Origin: Streptomyces sp. NBC_01723
GTDB taxonomy: Bacteria; Actinomycetota; Actinomycetes; Streptomycetales; Streptomycetaceae
Assembly: GCF_036246005.1 (NCBI RefSeq)
Contig: NZ_CP109171.1
Coordinates: 4,886,001-4,950,000 of the forward strand
Reading direction: 5' to 3'
DNA length: 64,000 nucleotides
Below the pieces are notes generated by a model. It saw nothing but the letters and a program-made list of their open reading frames with translations, had not been told where the DNA came from and ran no database searches. Made by a program: the position numbers and the translations under genes. Shown piece by piece: positions 46,147 to 56,187 of this stretch; within the stretch, counting starts at the first letter, position 1, and the number at the start of each line of letters is the position of its first letter.

Positions 46147-47853
46147 GTGAGGACAGCGACACTGGGGCCGGCGCAGCGCGCCGAGTCGCTCGCGGCCATG
46201 GCCGAGCGCGAACTGGACGTACTGGTGGTGGGCGCCGGCGTGGTCGGCGCGGGTACCGCGCTGGACGCCGTGACGCGCGGCCTGTCGACCGGCCTGGTCG
46301 AGGCGCGGGACTGGGCGTCGGGCACCTCCAGCCGGTCCAGCAAGCTGGTCCACGGCGGCCTGCGCTATCTGGAGATGCTCGACTTCGCGCTCGTCCGGGA
46401 GGCGCTGAAGGAGCGCGGCCTGCTGCTCGAACGGCTGGCGCCGCACCTGGTGAAGCCGGTGCCGTTCCTGTACCCCTTGCAGCACAAGGGCTGGGAGCGG
46501 CTGTACGCGGGCTCGGGCGTCGCGCTCTACGACGCCATGTCCATGGCCCGCGGCCACGGGCGGGGCCTGCCGATGCACCGTCACCTGAGCCGCTCTCACG
46601 CCCTCCGGGTGGCACCCGCCTTGAAGAAGGACGCGCTGGTCGGCGCGCTCCAGTACTACGACGCGCAGATGGACGACGCCCGCTTCGTCGCCACCCTGGT
46701 GCGCACGGCCGCGGCGTACGGCGCCCAGGTCGCCAACCGAGCGCGGGTCACCTCCTTCATTCGCGAGGGCGAACGCGTGGTCGGCGCCCGCGTCCAGGAC
46801 GTCGAGGCGGGCGGGGAGTACGACATCCGCGCCAAGCAGATCGTGAACGCGACCGGGGTGTGGACCGACGACACCCAGTCGATGGTGGGCGAGCGCGGCC
46901 AGTTCCACGTCCGGGCGTCCAAGGGCATCCACCTCGTCGTGCCCAAGGACCGCATCCACTCCACCACCGGGCTCATCCTGCGCACCGAGAAGTCCGTGCT
47001 GTTCGTCATCCCCTGGGGCCGGCACTGGATCATCGGCACCACGGACACCGACTGGGACCTCGACAAGGCCCACCCGGCCGCCTCCAGCGCGGACATCGAC
47101 TACCTCCTGGAGCACGTCAACTCGGTGCTGTCGGTGCCCCTCACGCGCGACGACGTCGAGGGCGTCTACGCCGGGCTGCGCCCGCTGCTGGCCGGCGAGT
47201 CCGACGCCACCAGCAAGCTCTCGCGCGAGCACACCGTCGCGCACCCGGTGCCCGGCCTGGTCGTCGTGGCGGGCGGCAAGTACACGACGTACCGGGTGAT
47301 GGCCAAGGACGCCGTGGACGAGGCGGTGCACGGGCTCGACCTGCGGGTCGCCGACAGCGTCACCGAGGAGACCCCGCTGCTCGGCGCCGAGGGGTACCAG
47401 GCGCTGTGGAACGCGCGGGCCCGGATCGCCGCGCGCACCGGCCTGCACGTGGTGCGCGTGGAACACCTGCTGAACCGGTACGGGTCGCTGGCCGAGGAGG
47501 TGCTGGAACTCGTCGCCGCCGACCCCTCGCTGGGCGAACCGCTGCACGCCGCCGACGACTACCTGCGCGCCGAGGTCGTCTACGCCGCCTCGCACGAGGG
47601 CGCTCGGCACCTGGACGACGTCCTCACCCGGCGCACCCGCATCTCCATCGAGACCTTCGACCGCGGGACGCGCAGCGCCCGTGAGGCCGCCGAGCTGATG
47701 GCACCGGTGCTGGGCTGGGACACGGACCAGGTCGCACGCGAGGTCCAGCACTACGAGAAGCGGGTCGAGGCGGAGCGGGAGTCGCAGCGCCAGCCGGACG
47801 ACCTGACGGCCGACGCGGCCCGGCTGGGGGCGCCGGACATCGTGTCCCGGTAG
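46147..47853 (+). CDS. glpD: Glycerol-3-phosphate dehydrogenase (aerobic, FAD)
   Basis: GlpD oxidises glycerol-3-phosphate to dihydroxyacetone phosphate at the membrane and passes electrons to quinone. The 568-aa protein has the FAD motif DVLVVGAGVVGAGTALDAV, GTSSRSSKLVHGGLRYLE, LYDAMSMARG and VVAGGKYTTYRVMAKDAVD. The helical C-terminal cap (about residues 430-540) is present. GTG 46147 has GGGAGG 6 nt upstream. No glycerol kinase or facilitator gene is adjacent. A strong hairpin follows. Confidence 0.95.
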   Translation: MRTATLGPAQRAESLAAMAERELDVLVVGAGVVGAGTALDAVTRGLSTGLVEARDWASGTSSRSSKLVHGGLRYLEMLDFALVREALKERGLLLERLAPHLVKPVPFLYPLQHKGWERLYAGSGVALYDAMSMARGHGRGLPMHRHLSRSHALRVAPALKKDALVGALQYYDAQMDDARFVATLVRTAAAYGAQVANRARVTSFIREGERVVGARVQDVEAGGEYDIRAKQIVNATGVWTDDTQSMVGERGQFHVRASKGIHLVVPKDRIHSTTGLILRTEKSVLFVIPWGRHWIIGTTDTDWDLDKAHPAASSADIDYLLEHVNSVLSVPLTRDDVEGVYAGLRPLLAGESDATSKLSREHTVAHPVPGLVVVAGGKYTTYRVMAKDAVDEAVHGLDLRVADSVTEETPLLGAEGYQALWNARARIAARTGLHVVRVEHLLNRYGSLAEEVLELVAADPSLGEPLHAADDYLRAEVVYAASHEGARHLDDVLTRRTRISIETFDRGTRSAREAAELMAPVLGWDTDQVAREVQHYEKRVEAERESQRQPDDLTADAARLGAPDIVSR

Positions 47854-47861
47854 CGTCCGCG

Positions 47862-47891
47862 GCGGCGGGCCGGACCCTTCGGGCCCGCCGC
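47862..47891 (+). terminator. Terminator after glpD
   Basis: A 10-bp stem GCGGCGGGCC/GGCCCGCCGC around a 10-nt loop, 9 nt after the glpD stop. Confidence 0.8.
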
Positions 47892-48000
47892 ACGGTCCGT
47901 CCCCCGCGCCGCCCGGGCCCCCGTGGCACCCTGGGCGTCGAGCACTTGTCGCGTGAGGGACAATGAAGGCTCTGTCAGGGCGGGTTGCATGAGGGGACGC

Positions 48001-50037
48001 ATGTCGGACGCGGAGCGGGCGGGGACACCCCGTACGGACAAGAGCGCACGTCTCCTCGCCGGGCGTTACCGGCTGGGGGACGTGCTCGGCCGCGGCGGCA
48101 TGGGGACGGTGTGGCGGGCCCAGGACGAGACCCTGGGACGCACGGTTGCCGTCAAGGAGCTGCGGTTCCCGGGCAACATCGACGAGGAGGAGAAGCGGCG
48201 CCTGATCACGCGCACGCTGCGCGAGGCCAAGGCGATCGCGCGGATCCGCAACAACGGCGCCGTCACCGTCTACGACGTGGTCGAGGAGGACGACCGGCCC
48301 TGGATCGTGATGGAACTCGTCGAGGGCAAGTCGCTCGCCGAGGCCATCCGTGAGGACGGTCTGCTCGAGCCCAAGCGCGCCGCGGAGGTCGGCCTGGCCG
48401 TCCTCGACGTGCTGCGCTCGGCGCACCGCGAGGGCATCCTGCACCGCGACGTGAAGCCGTCCAACGTGCTGATCGCCGAGGACGGCCGGGTCGTGCTCAC
48501 CGACTTCGGCATCGCGCAGGTCGAGGGCGACCCGTCCATCACCTCCACCGGCATGCTCGTCGGCGCCCCCTCCTACATCTCCCCGGAGCGCGCCCGCGGC
48601 CACAAGCCCGGACCGGCCGCCGACCTCTGGTCGCTCGGCGGGCTGCTGTACGCCGCCGTCGAGGGCACCCCGCCCTACGACAGGGGCTCCGCGATCGCGA
48701 CCCTCACCGCGGTGATGACGGAGAACCTGGAGGAGCCGAAGAACGCCGGCCCGCTGCGGGACGTCATCTACGGGCTGCTCAACAAGGACCCCGCCCACCG
48801 GCTCGACGACGCCGGTGCCCGCGCCATGCTGACCAAGGTCATCCACGCGCCCGCCCCCGACGAGATCGATCCGGCCGACGCCACCAAGGTCGTACCGATC
48901 CCGCCCCAGCCGGAAGAGCGGACGCGCCGGGGCGGCGCCGGCGGCAAGCGGGCCGAGGAGGCCGGGGAGCGGCTGCGCGGGGCGCTGCGCTCGGTGCGCA
49001 AGGCCGCCGTCGGGGCGGGTGCGGCCGGTGCGGCCGCCGCCTCGCGGAGCAGGCAGGGCGGTACGGGCTCCGGGTCCGGCGAGGACCCCGGTTCCACGGG
49101 GGCGGGCGCGTCCGGTACCGCCGCGTCCGGTGCCGCCGCGACGGCCGCCGCGACGGGATCGGCGCAGGGTTCGGGCGCCGGCGCGCAGGGCGCGAACGCT
49201 CCCGGCGGCAAGCGGAGTTCCGGCTGGCCCGTCGTGCCGCCGCCGGACCTGCCGGCCAGGCCCGTGCCCCGGGCACCGCTCACCGACGTGGTGCCGCGCC
49301 GGACGCTGATCGTCATCGCGGTGATCGTGGCGCTCGCCGTGCTCGGCACCGTGCTGGCGCTCACCCTCGGCGGCGACGACGAGAAGGGGGCCGAGGGCGG
49401 CAACGGCGGCAAGCCCGTCGCCTCCGCGGGACCGAGCGGCGAGACCAAGCAGGACGACGAGGGCGGCACCGGCACCGACGGCGCCGCCTCCGACCCGGCG
49501 ACGGACGGTGACGCGAGCGGCACGCCGGACGGCGGCGCGAGCGCCTCCGGCGACGCGGACGGCGGGTCCTCGGACGACGCCGGGAAGTCCTCCGAGGGCG
49601 AGGAGGACGTGGCCGCCACCCACAAGGGCGGCCAGGGATACCGCATCGGGCTGCCGGAGGGCTGGAGGTTCGCCTCCACGGGTGCCTCCGGCGACCGGTT
49701 CACCGGCCCCGGCGGGCAGAAGCTGCTGGTGGCCTGGACCTCCACGCCCAAGGGCGACCCGGTCGCCGACTGGGAGAACCAGGAGCGGTACATGGTCCGC
49801 TCGCAGTACAAGAAGATCCGCATAGAGAAGGTGGGCTACCGGGGCTGGAACACCGCCGACTGGGAGTTCACCTACACCGACGGCGGCACCAAGTACCGCA
49901 CCGTGGACCGGGGATTCGTCGTCAACGACCACCAGGGCTACGCGCTCATGTACACCGCGAAGGCCGACGACTGGGACGGCGACCTGCGCCGGGACACCTG
50001 GCAGACCCTGACGAAGTCCTTCGAACCCAAGTCCTGA
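48001..50037 (+). CDS. Membrane Ser/Thr protein kinase (first of five)
   Basis: The 678-aa PknB-like kinase has its catalytic domain at about residues 19-281, complete: RGGMGTVWRA glycine loop, VAVKEL lysine, ILHRDVKPSN catalytic loop, and LTDFGIAQ. A long Ala/Gly/Ser-rich linker leads to one transmembrane helix (TLIVIAVIVALAVLGTVLAL, about 430-456). After another acidic Gly/Asp-rich stretch comes a folded extracellular domain (about 545-678; GYRIGLPEGWRFASTGASG, WRDTWQTL-type end). There are no PASTA repeats. The start could be ATG 47989 or 48001. Confidence 0.9.
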   Translation: MSDAERAGTPRTDKSARLLAGRYRLGDVLGRGGMGTVWRAQDETLGRTVAVKELRFPGNIDEEEKRRLITRTLREAKAIARIRNNGAVTVYDVVEEDDRPWIVMELVEGKSLAEAIREDGLLEPKRAAEVGLAVLDVLRSAHREGILHRDVKPSNVLIAEDGRVVLTDFGIAQVEGDPSITSTGMLVGAPSYISPERARGHKPGPAADLWSLGGLLYAAVEGTPPYDRGSAIATLTAVMTENLEEPKNAGPLRDVIYGLLNKDPAHRLDDAGARAMLTKVIHAPAPDEIDPADATKVVPIPPQPEERTRRGGAGGKRAEEAGERLRGALRSVRKAAVGAGAAGAAAASRSRQGGTGSGSGEDPGSTGAGASGTAASGAAATAAATGSAQGSGAGAQGANAPGGKRSSGWPVVPPPDLPARPVPRAPLTDVVPRRTLIVIAVIVALAVLGTVLALTLGGDDEKGAEGGNGGKPVASAGPSGETKQDDEGGTGTDGAASDPATDGDASGTPDGGASASGDADGGSSDDAGKSSEGEEDVAATHKGGQGYRIGLPEGWRFASTGASGDRFTGPGGQKLLVAWTSTPKGDPVADWENQERYMVRSQYKKIRIEKVGYRGWNTADWEFTYTDGGTKYRTVDRGFVVNDHQGYALMYTAKADDWDGDLRRDTWQTLTKSFEPKS

Positions 50038-50189
50038 GCGGACGGCTCCGGGTTTGAGCGGCCCGATATCTGGCATCAGCTCTTTGCGGGTTGCCTCCGG
50101 CACGTATCGTGAGTGCTTGCGGACCGTACGCAGCCGGAACGGCCCGCCGGGCGAACGGAATTGACCGACGGGCTGCCGGGGGTGGCGAC

Positions 50190-53012
50190 GTGGACGACTA
50201 TGCGGGACGGGTGCTCGCCGACCGCTACCGCCTGCCCCTGCCGCCGTCCGACGAGTACGAACTCACCGAGACCCGGGCCTTCGACACGTACAGCGGTCAG
50301 GAAGTCCTGGTCCGGCAGGTCCCGTTGCCGGAGGTCGTCGAGGCCGAGGTGCTCGACGCGGACGGTCTGCCCGACGGCTTCACGGCCCGTGACGGCGGCG
50401 TCCGGCACCCCGGCAGGCGATCCTCCGGCGGGAGCACCGGCATCCGGCGGCCGGCCGACCCCGTGGTTCGGCGGGCCGTCGAGGCCGCGCAGGCCGCCGC
50501 CGCCGTTCCCGACCACCCGCGCCTCGACCAGGTCTTCGACGTGTTCGCCGAGGGCGGGTCGCTGTGGATCGTCAGCGAGCTGGTCGCCGCGAGGCCGCTG
50601 GCCGCGCTCCTCGCCGAGCAGACGCTGACGCCGTACCGCGCGGCGGAGGTGGCCTCCGACATCCTGCTGGCGCTGCGGGTGCTGCACACGTACGGCTGGG
50701 TGCACCGCAACATCACCGCGCGCACCGTGCTGGTCTGCGACGACGGGCGGGTGATGCTGACCGGCCTGGCGGTCGGGGCCGCCGAGGAGGCGCTGTGCGG
50801 GTACGACCCCGTCCCGCCGCCCGACGAGGACCCCGCCCCCGGCCCGCTCGACCCCAACGGAACCTTCGGCCCCGGGGGCGGTGTGCCCGGGCCGGGCGGC
50901 GCCGGGCCCGGATTGCCGGGGCCGGTCGGAGCGCGGGCCGGAATCCTGGGTTCCGGTGACTCCGGAATCCTCGGCCCCGGTGACGCCGACCCGGAGGCCG
51001 CCCGGCGGGCCGCCATCGAGGCCCGGGGCGTCGGCGGGCTGCCGGTGCCCGGGGCCGTGGGACCGGGCGCACCCGCCGGGCTCGCGCCCGCTCAGCTCGA
51101 CACCAGCGGCGACATCCGCGCCGCCCGCGCCGGCGCGATCGCCGCGTACCGCGCCGGGGCCCGTGCCGCCGCCCGCGTCCAGGAGGCCCAGAACGGCCGC
51201 GCCGCCCTCCCGGGGGCCCGCCCCGCCCCCGACGACACGACGGGGCCACCCGGCCAGGGCGCCGACACCGGCCGACCCGGCGGCTACCCCGCCTCCGGCG
51301 CCGAGGCGGGCCGGCCGCCGCATGCGGACGCCGGTCCCGGATCCGCCCACGGCGCCGAGCGAGTCGGCCCGCCCGCCGAGGACGCCGGGCACGGCGCCGC
51401 CGTACCGCCCGGGCAGATCGCCGACCCCTACGGCGTCCGCCCGACCTCCTGGCACGGTGCCACGCCCCGCACCGGAGGCGACCCGGCATCCGCCCCGCCC
51501 CGTCTCGGCGGTGACCCGGCGACCCCCGCACCCCCCCTCGGCGGTGACCCCGCGACCTCCGCACCCCGCCTCACCGGTGACCCGGCACCCCCCGCCCCCC
51601 GCCTCCCCGGCGATCCGGCCGCATCCGGCCGCGCCCTGCCCCCCGCCCCCCGGCCGGGGGACACCGCCGGGTACGCCGTCCCGGCGCAGGAGGGTGGGCC
51701 GGTGACCTCCGGGCGCTGGGACGACCTCGTCGCCCGTACCGCCGCGCCGCGCGGGCCCGCCACCGCGCTCGCCGCCGAGCGGGCCCGGCAGACGCGGATG
51801 GCCGTGGTCGGCCCGGTGACCGAGCGGTGGGCGCCCGAGCAGGCCGGGCCGGTGCACGAGAACTGGCAGCTGGCCGCGCCCATCGGCCCCGCCACCGACC
51901 TGTGGGCGCTGGGCGCGCTGCTCTACCGCGCCGTACAGGGGCACGCGCCCTACCCGGAGGAGTCCACCGCCGAGCTGGTGCAGATCGTGTGCGCGGAGCC
52001 CCCGGCGTTCGCCGAGGAGTGCGGCCCGCTGCGGCCGGTCGTGGAGTCGCTGCTGCGTCAGGACCCCACCGAGCGCATCGACTTCGAGGAACTGAGCGGC
52101 TGGCTGCGCTCCCTCGTGCGCTCCGCGCCCGAGCCCGAAGCCGGCTTGCACGTCATCTCGGCCCCGCCCGCCGAGACCGGCCGCAGCCGGCTGCCGATCG
52201 TGCGCCGCCGCGGCGAACTGGTGCGCCGGCGCCGGGCCGGACTGCCCGCGCACCACGGCCGCCACAAGCGGGGCCGCGCGGAACCCGACCGCTCGCCGCG
52301 CAGCCTCGGCCGGACCCTGCTCCTGCTGATACTGCTCGCCCTCGCCGGAGCCGTCGCGTACGCCATGTTCTTCCTGCCGAAGAGCGACACGCGCGACTCC
52401 GGCGCCGCCGACCGCACCGGCACCGCCGGCGACGCGAGCCAGGCGCCGCCCGCCGGGTCACCGGACGTCAGCAGCGAGCCGCGACCCGAGCAGACGTCCC
52501 CGGGGACCACCCCCGGCGACTCGGAGACCGACGGCGGCTCCACCGAGACCCAGTCGAACGTCGCCGACGGGTTCACCCTGCGCAAGGACCCGGAGGGCTT
52601 CCGCGTCGCCGTCGCCGAGGACTGGACCCGCACCCCCCGCAACGGCAGCGGCCAGGTCGTGTACGGCAAGGGCGGCTTCGAGCTGCTGGTCGTGCCCGGC
52701 CGCGACCGCACCTCCGAGTTCGGCGACGACCCGATGGTCTACCAGCGCGACGGCGAGCCCGAGTTGGCCCCCTACCGCGCCTCCAGCTGGGCCACCTCCA
52801 GCGGGCTGAAGACCATCGAGGTCGGCGGACGGACCATGGCGGAGGGCCAGTTCACCTGGACCGGTGCAGGCGGCGAGCTGTTCGTGCGCAACGTCGCCAT
52901 CCTGATCGACGGCCGCTACCACGTGGTGCAGGTGCGGGGACCGGAGGCCGAGCGGGACGAGGTGAGCCGACTGTTCGAACAGGCCTCGGCGACCTACCAG
53001 TACACGCGCTGA
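50190..53012 (+). CDS. Membrane pseudokinase (second of five kinase-like genes)
   Basis: The 940-aa protein has a split kinase fold. The N-lobe lacks a glycine loop, and the VAVK lysine motif reads VLVRQV. The catalytic loop reads VHRNITARTVL (HRN instead of HRD, about residue 172) and DFG reads LTGLAV. About 330 residues of Pro/Ala/Gly-rich sequence (about 210-540) are inserted before the C-lobe (GPATDLWALGALLYRAV). One transmembrane helix lies at about 707-728. The extracellular tail (GFTLRKDPEGFRVAVAEDWTR) is homologous to those of its neighbours. Catalysis is unlikely, so it is probably a scaffold or sensor. GTG 50190 has GGGGGTGG upstream. Confidence 0.82.
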   Translation: MDDYAGRVLADRYRLPLPPSDEYELTETRAFDTYSGQEVLVRQVPLPEVVEAEVLDADGLPDGFTARDGGVRHPGRRSSGGSTGIRRPADPVVRRAVEAAQAAAAVPDHPRLDQVFDVFAEGGSLWIVSELVAARPLAALLAEQTLTPYRAAEVASDILLALRVLHTYGWVHRNITARTVLVCDDGRVMLTGLAVGAAEEALCGYDPVPPPDEDPAPGPLDPNGTFGPGGGVPGPGGAGPGLPGPVGARAGILGSGDSGILGPGDADPEAARRAAIEARGVGGLPVPGAVGPGAPAGLAPAQLDTSGDIRAARAGAIAAYRAGARAAARVQEAQNGRAALPGARPAPDDTTGPPGQGADTGRPGGYPASGAEAGRPPHADAGPGSAHGAERVGPPAEDAGHGAAVPPGQIADPYGVRPTSWHGATPRTGGDPASAPPRLGGDPATPAPPLGGDPATSAPRLTGDPAPPAPRLPGDPAASGRALPPAPRPGDTAGYAVPAQEGGPVTSGRWDDLVARTAAPRGPATALAAERARQTRMAVVGPVTERWAPEQAGPVHENWQLAAPIGPATDLWALGALLYRAVQGHAPYPEESTAELVQIVCAEPPAFAEECGPLRPVVESLLRQDPTERIDFEELSGWLRSLVRSAPEPEAGLHVISAPPAETGRSRLPIVRRRGELVRRRRAGLPAHHGRHKRGRAEPDRSPRSLGRTLLLLILLALAGAVAYAMFFLPKSDTRDSGAADRTGTAGDASQAPPAGSPDVSSEPRPEQTSPGTTPGDSETDGGSTETQSNVADGFTLRKDPEGFRVAVAEDWTRTPRNGSGQVVYGKGGFELLVVPGRDRTSEFGDDPMVYQRDGEPELAPYRASSWATSSGLKTIEVGGRTMAEGQFTWTGAGGELFVRNVAILIDGRYHVVQVRGPEAERDEVSRLFEQASATYQYTR

Positions 53013-53148
53013 CCGCAGTTCGCCCCGATGGTTGCCTCCCGTCACGGAAAGCGACAACCGTCACAGAGCGGTTTCCATGCGACCCCACCCGTTCCCCGAG
53101 AGGGGACCGGTCCCTAGTCTGACCCTGACAAGACCATTGCGGGGCAAC

Positions 53149-54888
53149 GTGAATCAGATGCAGGGCCGGCTCGTCGCGGGCCGTTACCGGCTCGGGGACG
53201 CCATCGGCAGCGGCGGCATGGGCCGGGTGTGGCGCGCACACGACGAGGTACTGAACCGGACCGTCGCCATCAAGGAGTTGACCGCCGCGCTCTACGTCTC
53301 CGAGAGCGACCAGGCGATCCTCCTGGCACGCACCCGGGGCGAGGCGCGCGCGGCGGCGCGGATCAACCACTCGGCCGTCGTCACCGTGCACGACGTACTC
53401 GAACACGACGGCCGGCCCTGGATCGTGATGGAGCTGGTCGAGGGCCGCTCGCTGGCCGACGCGGTCAAGGAGGAGGAGCGGGTCGAGTCGCGCGAGGCGG
53501 CCCGTATCGGCCTGTGGGTGCTGCGCGCCCTGCGCGCCGCGCACACCGCCGGCGTCCTGCACCGCGACGTCAAACCCGGCAACGTCCTGCTCGCCGACGA
53601 CGGCCGCGTCCTGCTCACCGACTTCGGCATCGCGCAGATCGAGGGCGACACCACCATCACCCGGACCGGCGAGGTCGTCGGCTCCGTCGACTACCTCGCC
53701 CCCGAGCGCGTGCGCGGCCACGACCCCGGCCCCGCCTCCGACCTGTGGGCGCTCGGGGCGACGCTGTACACGGCGGTGGAGGGCAGATCGCCGTTCCGCC
53801 GCACCTCACCGCTCACCACCATGCAGGCCGTGGTCGAGGAGGAGGCCACCGAGCCCCGGTACGCCGGTCCGCTCGCGCCGGTCATCAGCGCCCTGCTCCG
53901 CAAGGACCCGGAGACGCGGCCCGACGCGACCGAGGCCGAGTACCTGCTCGCCCAGGCGGCCGAGGGACGGCGGCCGGACGCGGCCCAGGCGTACGTGCCG
54001 ACCACCCGGCACACGGGCCCGGTGCGGCAGGGCGACACCCTGCACCACGGGACGCCGGGCACGCCCAGCGCGACGCCGTACCCGCCGGTGACCGGGCCCA
54101 CCGCGGCCGTCGGCCACCCCGCGACGGGCCACACGGCACAGGCGTACGGGACGGGTACGGTGCCGCCGGGCACCGTACCGCCGGGCCACCCGCACACCGC
54201 GCCCTCCGGAGCCCCCGGCCCCCGGCGCCGTCGGCAGGGCCGGCTGCGCACCGTCGCTTTGGTCGTCGCCGTCGCCGCCCTCATCGGCGCGGGCACCGCC
54301 GTCCTGCTGCAACAGCGCGACGGCGGCGGCACCGAGGCCGGCCCGGAGCCCACCGCGCCCACGTCCTCCTCGCCCTCGGGGTCCCCCACCAACGACAAGG
54401 GCTCCGGCGGATCCGTCCCGGACAACTGGAAACGCCGCGACGACCCGTTGGGTTTCAGCCTCTACCTGCCCAAGAACTGGCAGCGGGAGGCCTTCGACGG
54501 CGAGGGCGAACTCAAGCAGGCCGACTACAGCCCCGACGGCGGCAAGCGCCTCCTGCGCGTCTCCGTCGACACGGCCCCCGACTACAACGACCCGCACGCG
54601 CACCAGCTCGATCTGGAGGTCCAGCTCCAGCGGCTGGTCGACTACCGGCGCGTCACCCTGGAGCGCGGCAGCTACCGCGACCGCGACAGCGCCAGGTGGG
54701 AGTACACCTGGACCGCGCTGGCCAAGGACACCCCCTTCCCCGGCCCGCGCCGCGCCGTCGCGCACACGCACATCTCCCGCGACGGCGTCGAGTACGCCCT
54801 CAACATGTCGGGCCCCGCGGACGACTGGCCCACCACCGAGCGGCAGTTCAGGTCGGTGCTGCAGAGCTGGCAGGAGCGGACGGGCTGA
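53149..54888 (+). CDS. Membrane Ser/Thr protein kinase (third of five)
   Basis: The 579-aa protein has an intact kinase domain at about residues 9-265 (SGGMGRVWRAHD, VAIKEL, VLHRDVKPGN, LTDFGIAQ). A Pro/Gly/Thr linker follows. The transmembrane helix is at about 367-387 (LVVAVAALIGAGTAVLL). An extracellular domain of about 150 residues starts NWKRRDDPLGFSLYLPKNWQREAF, like the tails of the neighbouring kinases. A TAGTCT -10-like box lies at 53115-53120. The start is GTG 53149 or ATG 53158. Confidence 0.9.
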   Translation: MNQMQGRLVAGRYRLGDAIGSGGMGRVWRAHDEVLNRTVAIKELTAALYVSESDQAILLARTRGEARAAARINHSAVVTVHDVLEHDGRPWIVMELVEGRSLADAVKEEERVESREAARIGLWVLRALRAAHTAGVLHRDVKPGNVLLADDGRVLLTDFGIAQIEGDTTITRTGEVVGSVDYLAPERVRGHDPGPASDLWALGATLYTAVEGRSPFRRTSPLTTMQAVVEEEATEPRYAGPLAPVISALLRKDPETRPDATEAEYLLAQAAEGRRPDAAQAYVPTTRHTGPVRQGDTLHHGTPGTPSATPYPPVTGPTAAVGHPATGHTAQAYGTGTVPPGTVPPGHPHTAPSGAPGPRRRRQGRLRTVALVVAVAALIGAGTAVLLQQRDGGGTEAGPEPTAPTSSSPSGSPTNDKGSGGSVPDNWKRRDDPLGFSLYLPKNWQREAFDGEGELKQADYSPDGGKRLLRVSVDTAPDYNDPHAHQLDLEVQLQRLVDYRRVTLERGSYRDRDSARWEYTWTALAKDTPFPGPRRAVAHTHISRDGVEYALNMSGPADDWPTTERQFRSVLQSWQERTG

Positions 54889-55017
54889 GACCCGCACCGC
54901 GCGACGCCGGACACCGGCCGGGAGCCGCCCCAACGGCGCCCGCGCACCCGTCGGTTGTCGGCCACCCGGGTGGCCGCGACGCGGAGGCGCCGCGTCCGGT
55001 GGGGCATCATGGGACGC

Positions 55018-56106
55018 ATGGTGACCGAGGGGGCCGGCGGGCGTGTCATCGCGGGCCGATACCGGCTCCATGAGCGGCTCGGCAGCGGCGGCATGGGCAT
55101 CGTGTGGCGGGCCACCGACCAACTGCTCGCCCGCGAGGTGGCCGTGAAGGCGCTGCCCCTCGACGAGACCCTGTCCGCCGCCGAGGCCCGGCGGCGCCGC
55201 GAGCGCACCCTGCGCGAGGCCCGCGCGGTCGCGCAGCTGCGGCATCCGCACGTCATCGTCGTGCACGACGTCGTCGAGGACGACGCCCGCGCGTACATGG
55301 TCATGGAACTCGTCGACGGCGGCTCGCTCGCGGACCGCGTCGTCGCCCGCGGCCTCGTCGGCCCCCGCGAGGCCGCCCGGATCGGCATCGCCCTGCTCGA
55401 CGCCCTGCGCACCGCGCACGCGGCCGGCGTCCTGCACCGGGACGTGAAGCCGTCCAACGTGCTGATCGCCGAGGACGGCCGGGTCGTCCTCACCGACTTC
55501 GGCGTCGCCCAGGTCGCGGGCGCCACCACCCTCACCGAGAGCGGCTCCTTCGTCGGCTCGCCCGAGTACACCGCGCCGGAGCGGATGTCCGGCGCCGGGA
55601 CCGGACCGGAGTCCGACCTGTGGTCCCTGGGCGTCCTGCTCTGCGCGATCCTCAGCGGCGCCTCCCCCTTCCACCGCGACTCGCTCGGTGGCGTCCTGCA
55701 CGCCGTGGTCACCGAGGAGATCCACCCGCCCGCCCAGACCGGACCGCTCCTCCCCGTCGTCCTGGGCCTCCTCGAACGCGATCCGCGACGGCGGCTGGAC
55801 GCGGCGGAGGCGGACCGGATGCTGCGCCTCTACCTCAGCACCGGCCGCACGCCCGCGACGACGGCGGCCCGCGAGTCCCGGCGGATGAAGCGGAGCGTGC
55901 TCATGGCGGTGCTGCTGGCCGTCGCGGCGTCCGGCGCGGGCATCTCGGCGGCGGTGCTGCTGGTGGACGGCGACGACGGCGGGGGCGGCGCCCCGACCAG
56001 CTCGGCGCCCGCGACACCGACGACGGATCCCGCGTCCCCCTCGGTGTCCCCGTCCGGCGCTCCGTCCGCCCACGAGTCCCCCGCATCACACCTAAAGGGG
56101 AGATAA
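55018..56106 (+). CDS. Ser/Thr protein kinase with short C-terminal tail (fourth of five)
   Basis: The 362-aa protein has an intact kinase domain at about residues 8-270 (GSGGMGIVWRATD, VAVKALP, VLHRDVKPSN, LTDFGVAQ). A transmembrane helix at about 290-312 (VLMAVLLAVAASGAGISAAVLL) is followed by only about 45 low-complexity Ser/Pro/Thr residues. Unlike the others it has no folded sensor domain, so it may rely on a partner. ATG 55018 is taken because CATCAT is 7 nt upstream; ATG 55009 is possible. Confidence 0.88.
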   Translation: MVTEGAGGRVIAGRYRLHERLGSGGMGIVWRATDQLLAREVAVKALPLDETLSAAEARRRRERTLREARAVAQLRHPHVIVVHDVVEDDARAYMVMELVDGGSLADRVVARGLVGPREAARIGIALLDALRTAHAAGVLHRDVKPSNVLIAEDGRVVLTDFGVAQVAGATTLTESGSFVGSPEYTAPERMSGAGTGPESDLWSLGVLLCAILSGASPFHRDSLGGVLHAVVTEEIHPPAQTGPLLPVVLGLLERDPRRRLDAAEADRMLRLYLSTGRTPATTAARESRRMKRSVLMAVLLAVAASGAGISAAVLLVDGDDGGGGAPTSSAPATPTTDPASPSVSPSGAPSAHESPASHLKGR

Positions 56107-56187
56107 GCGGCAGCGTGCGTCACGGGTCTGTGACCACCGTGCACCCGCGGTGGATATGGACGCGTCCGGCGCGATATGGATGAACCC

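Noticed and set aside
46147..47853. Anaerobic GlpA instead of GlpD
   Set aside because: No glpB/glpC genes follow, and a C-terminal cap as in aerobic GlpD is present.
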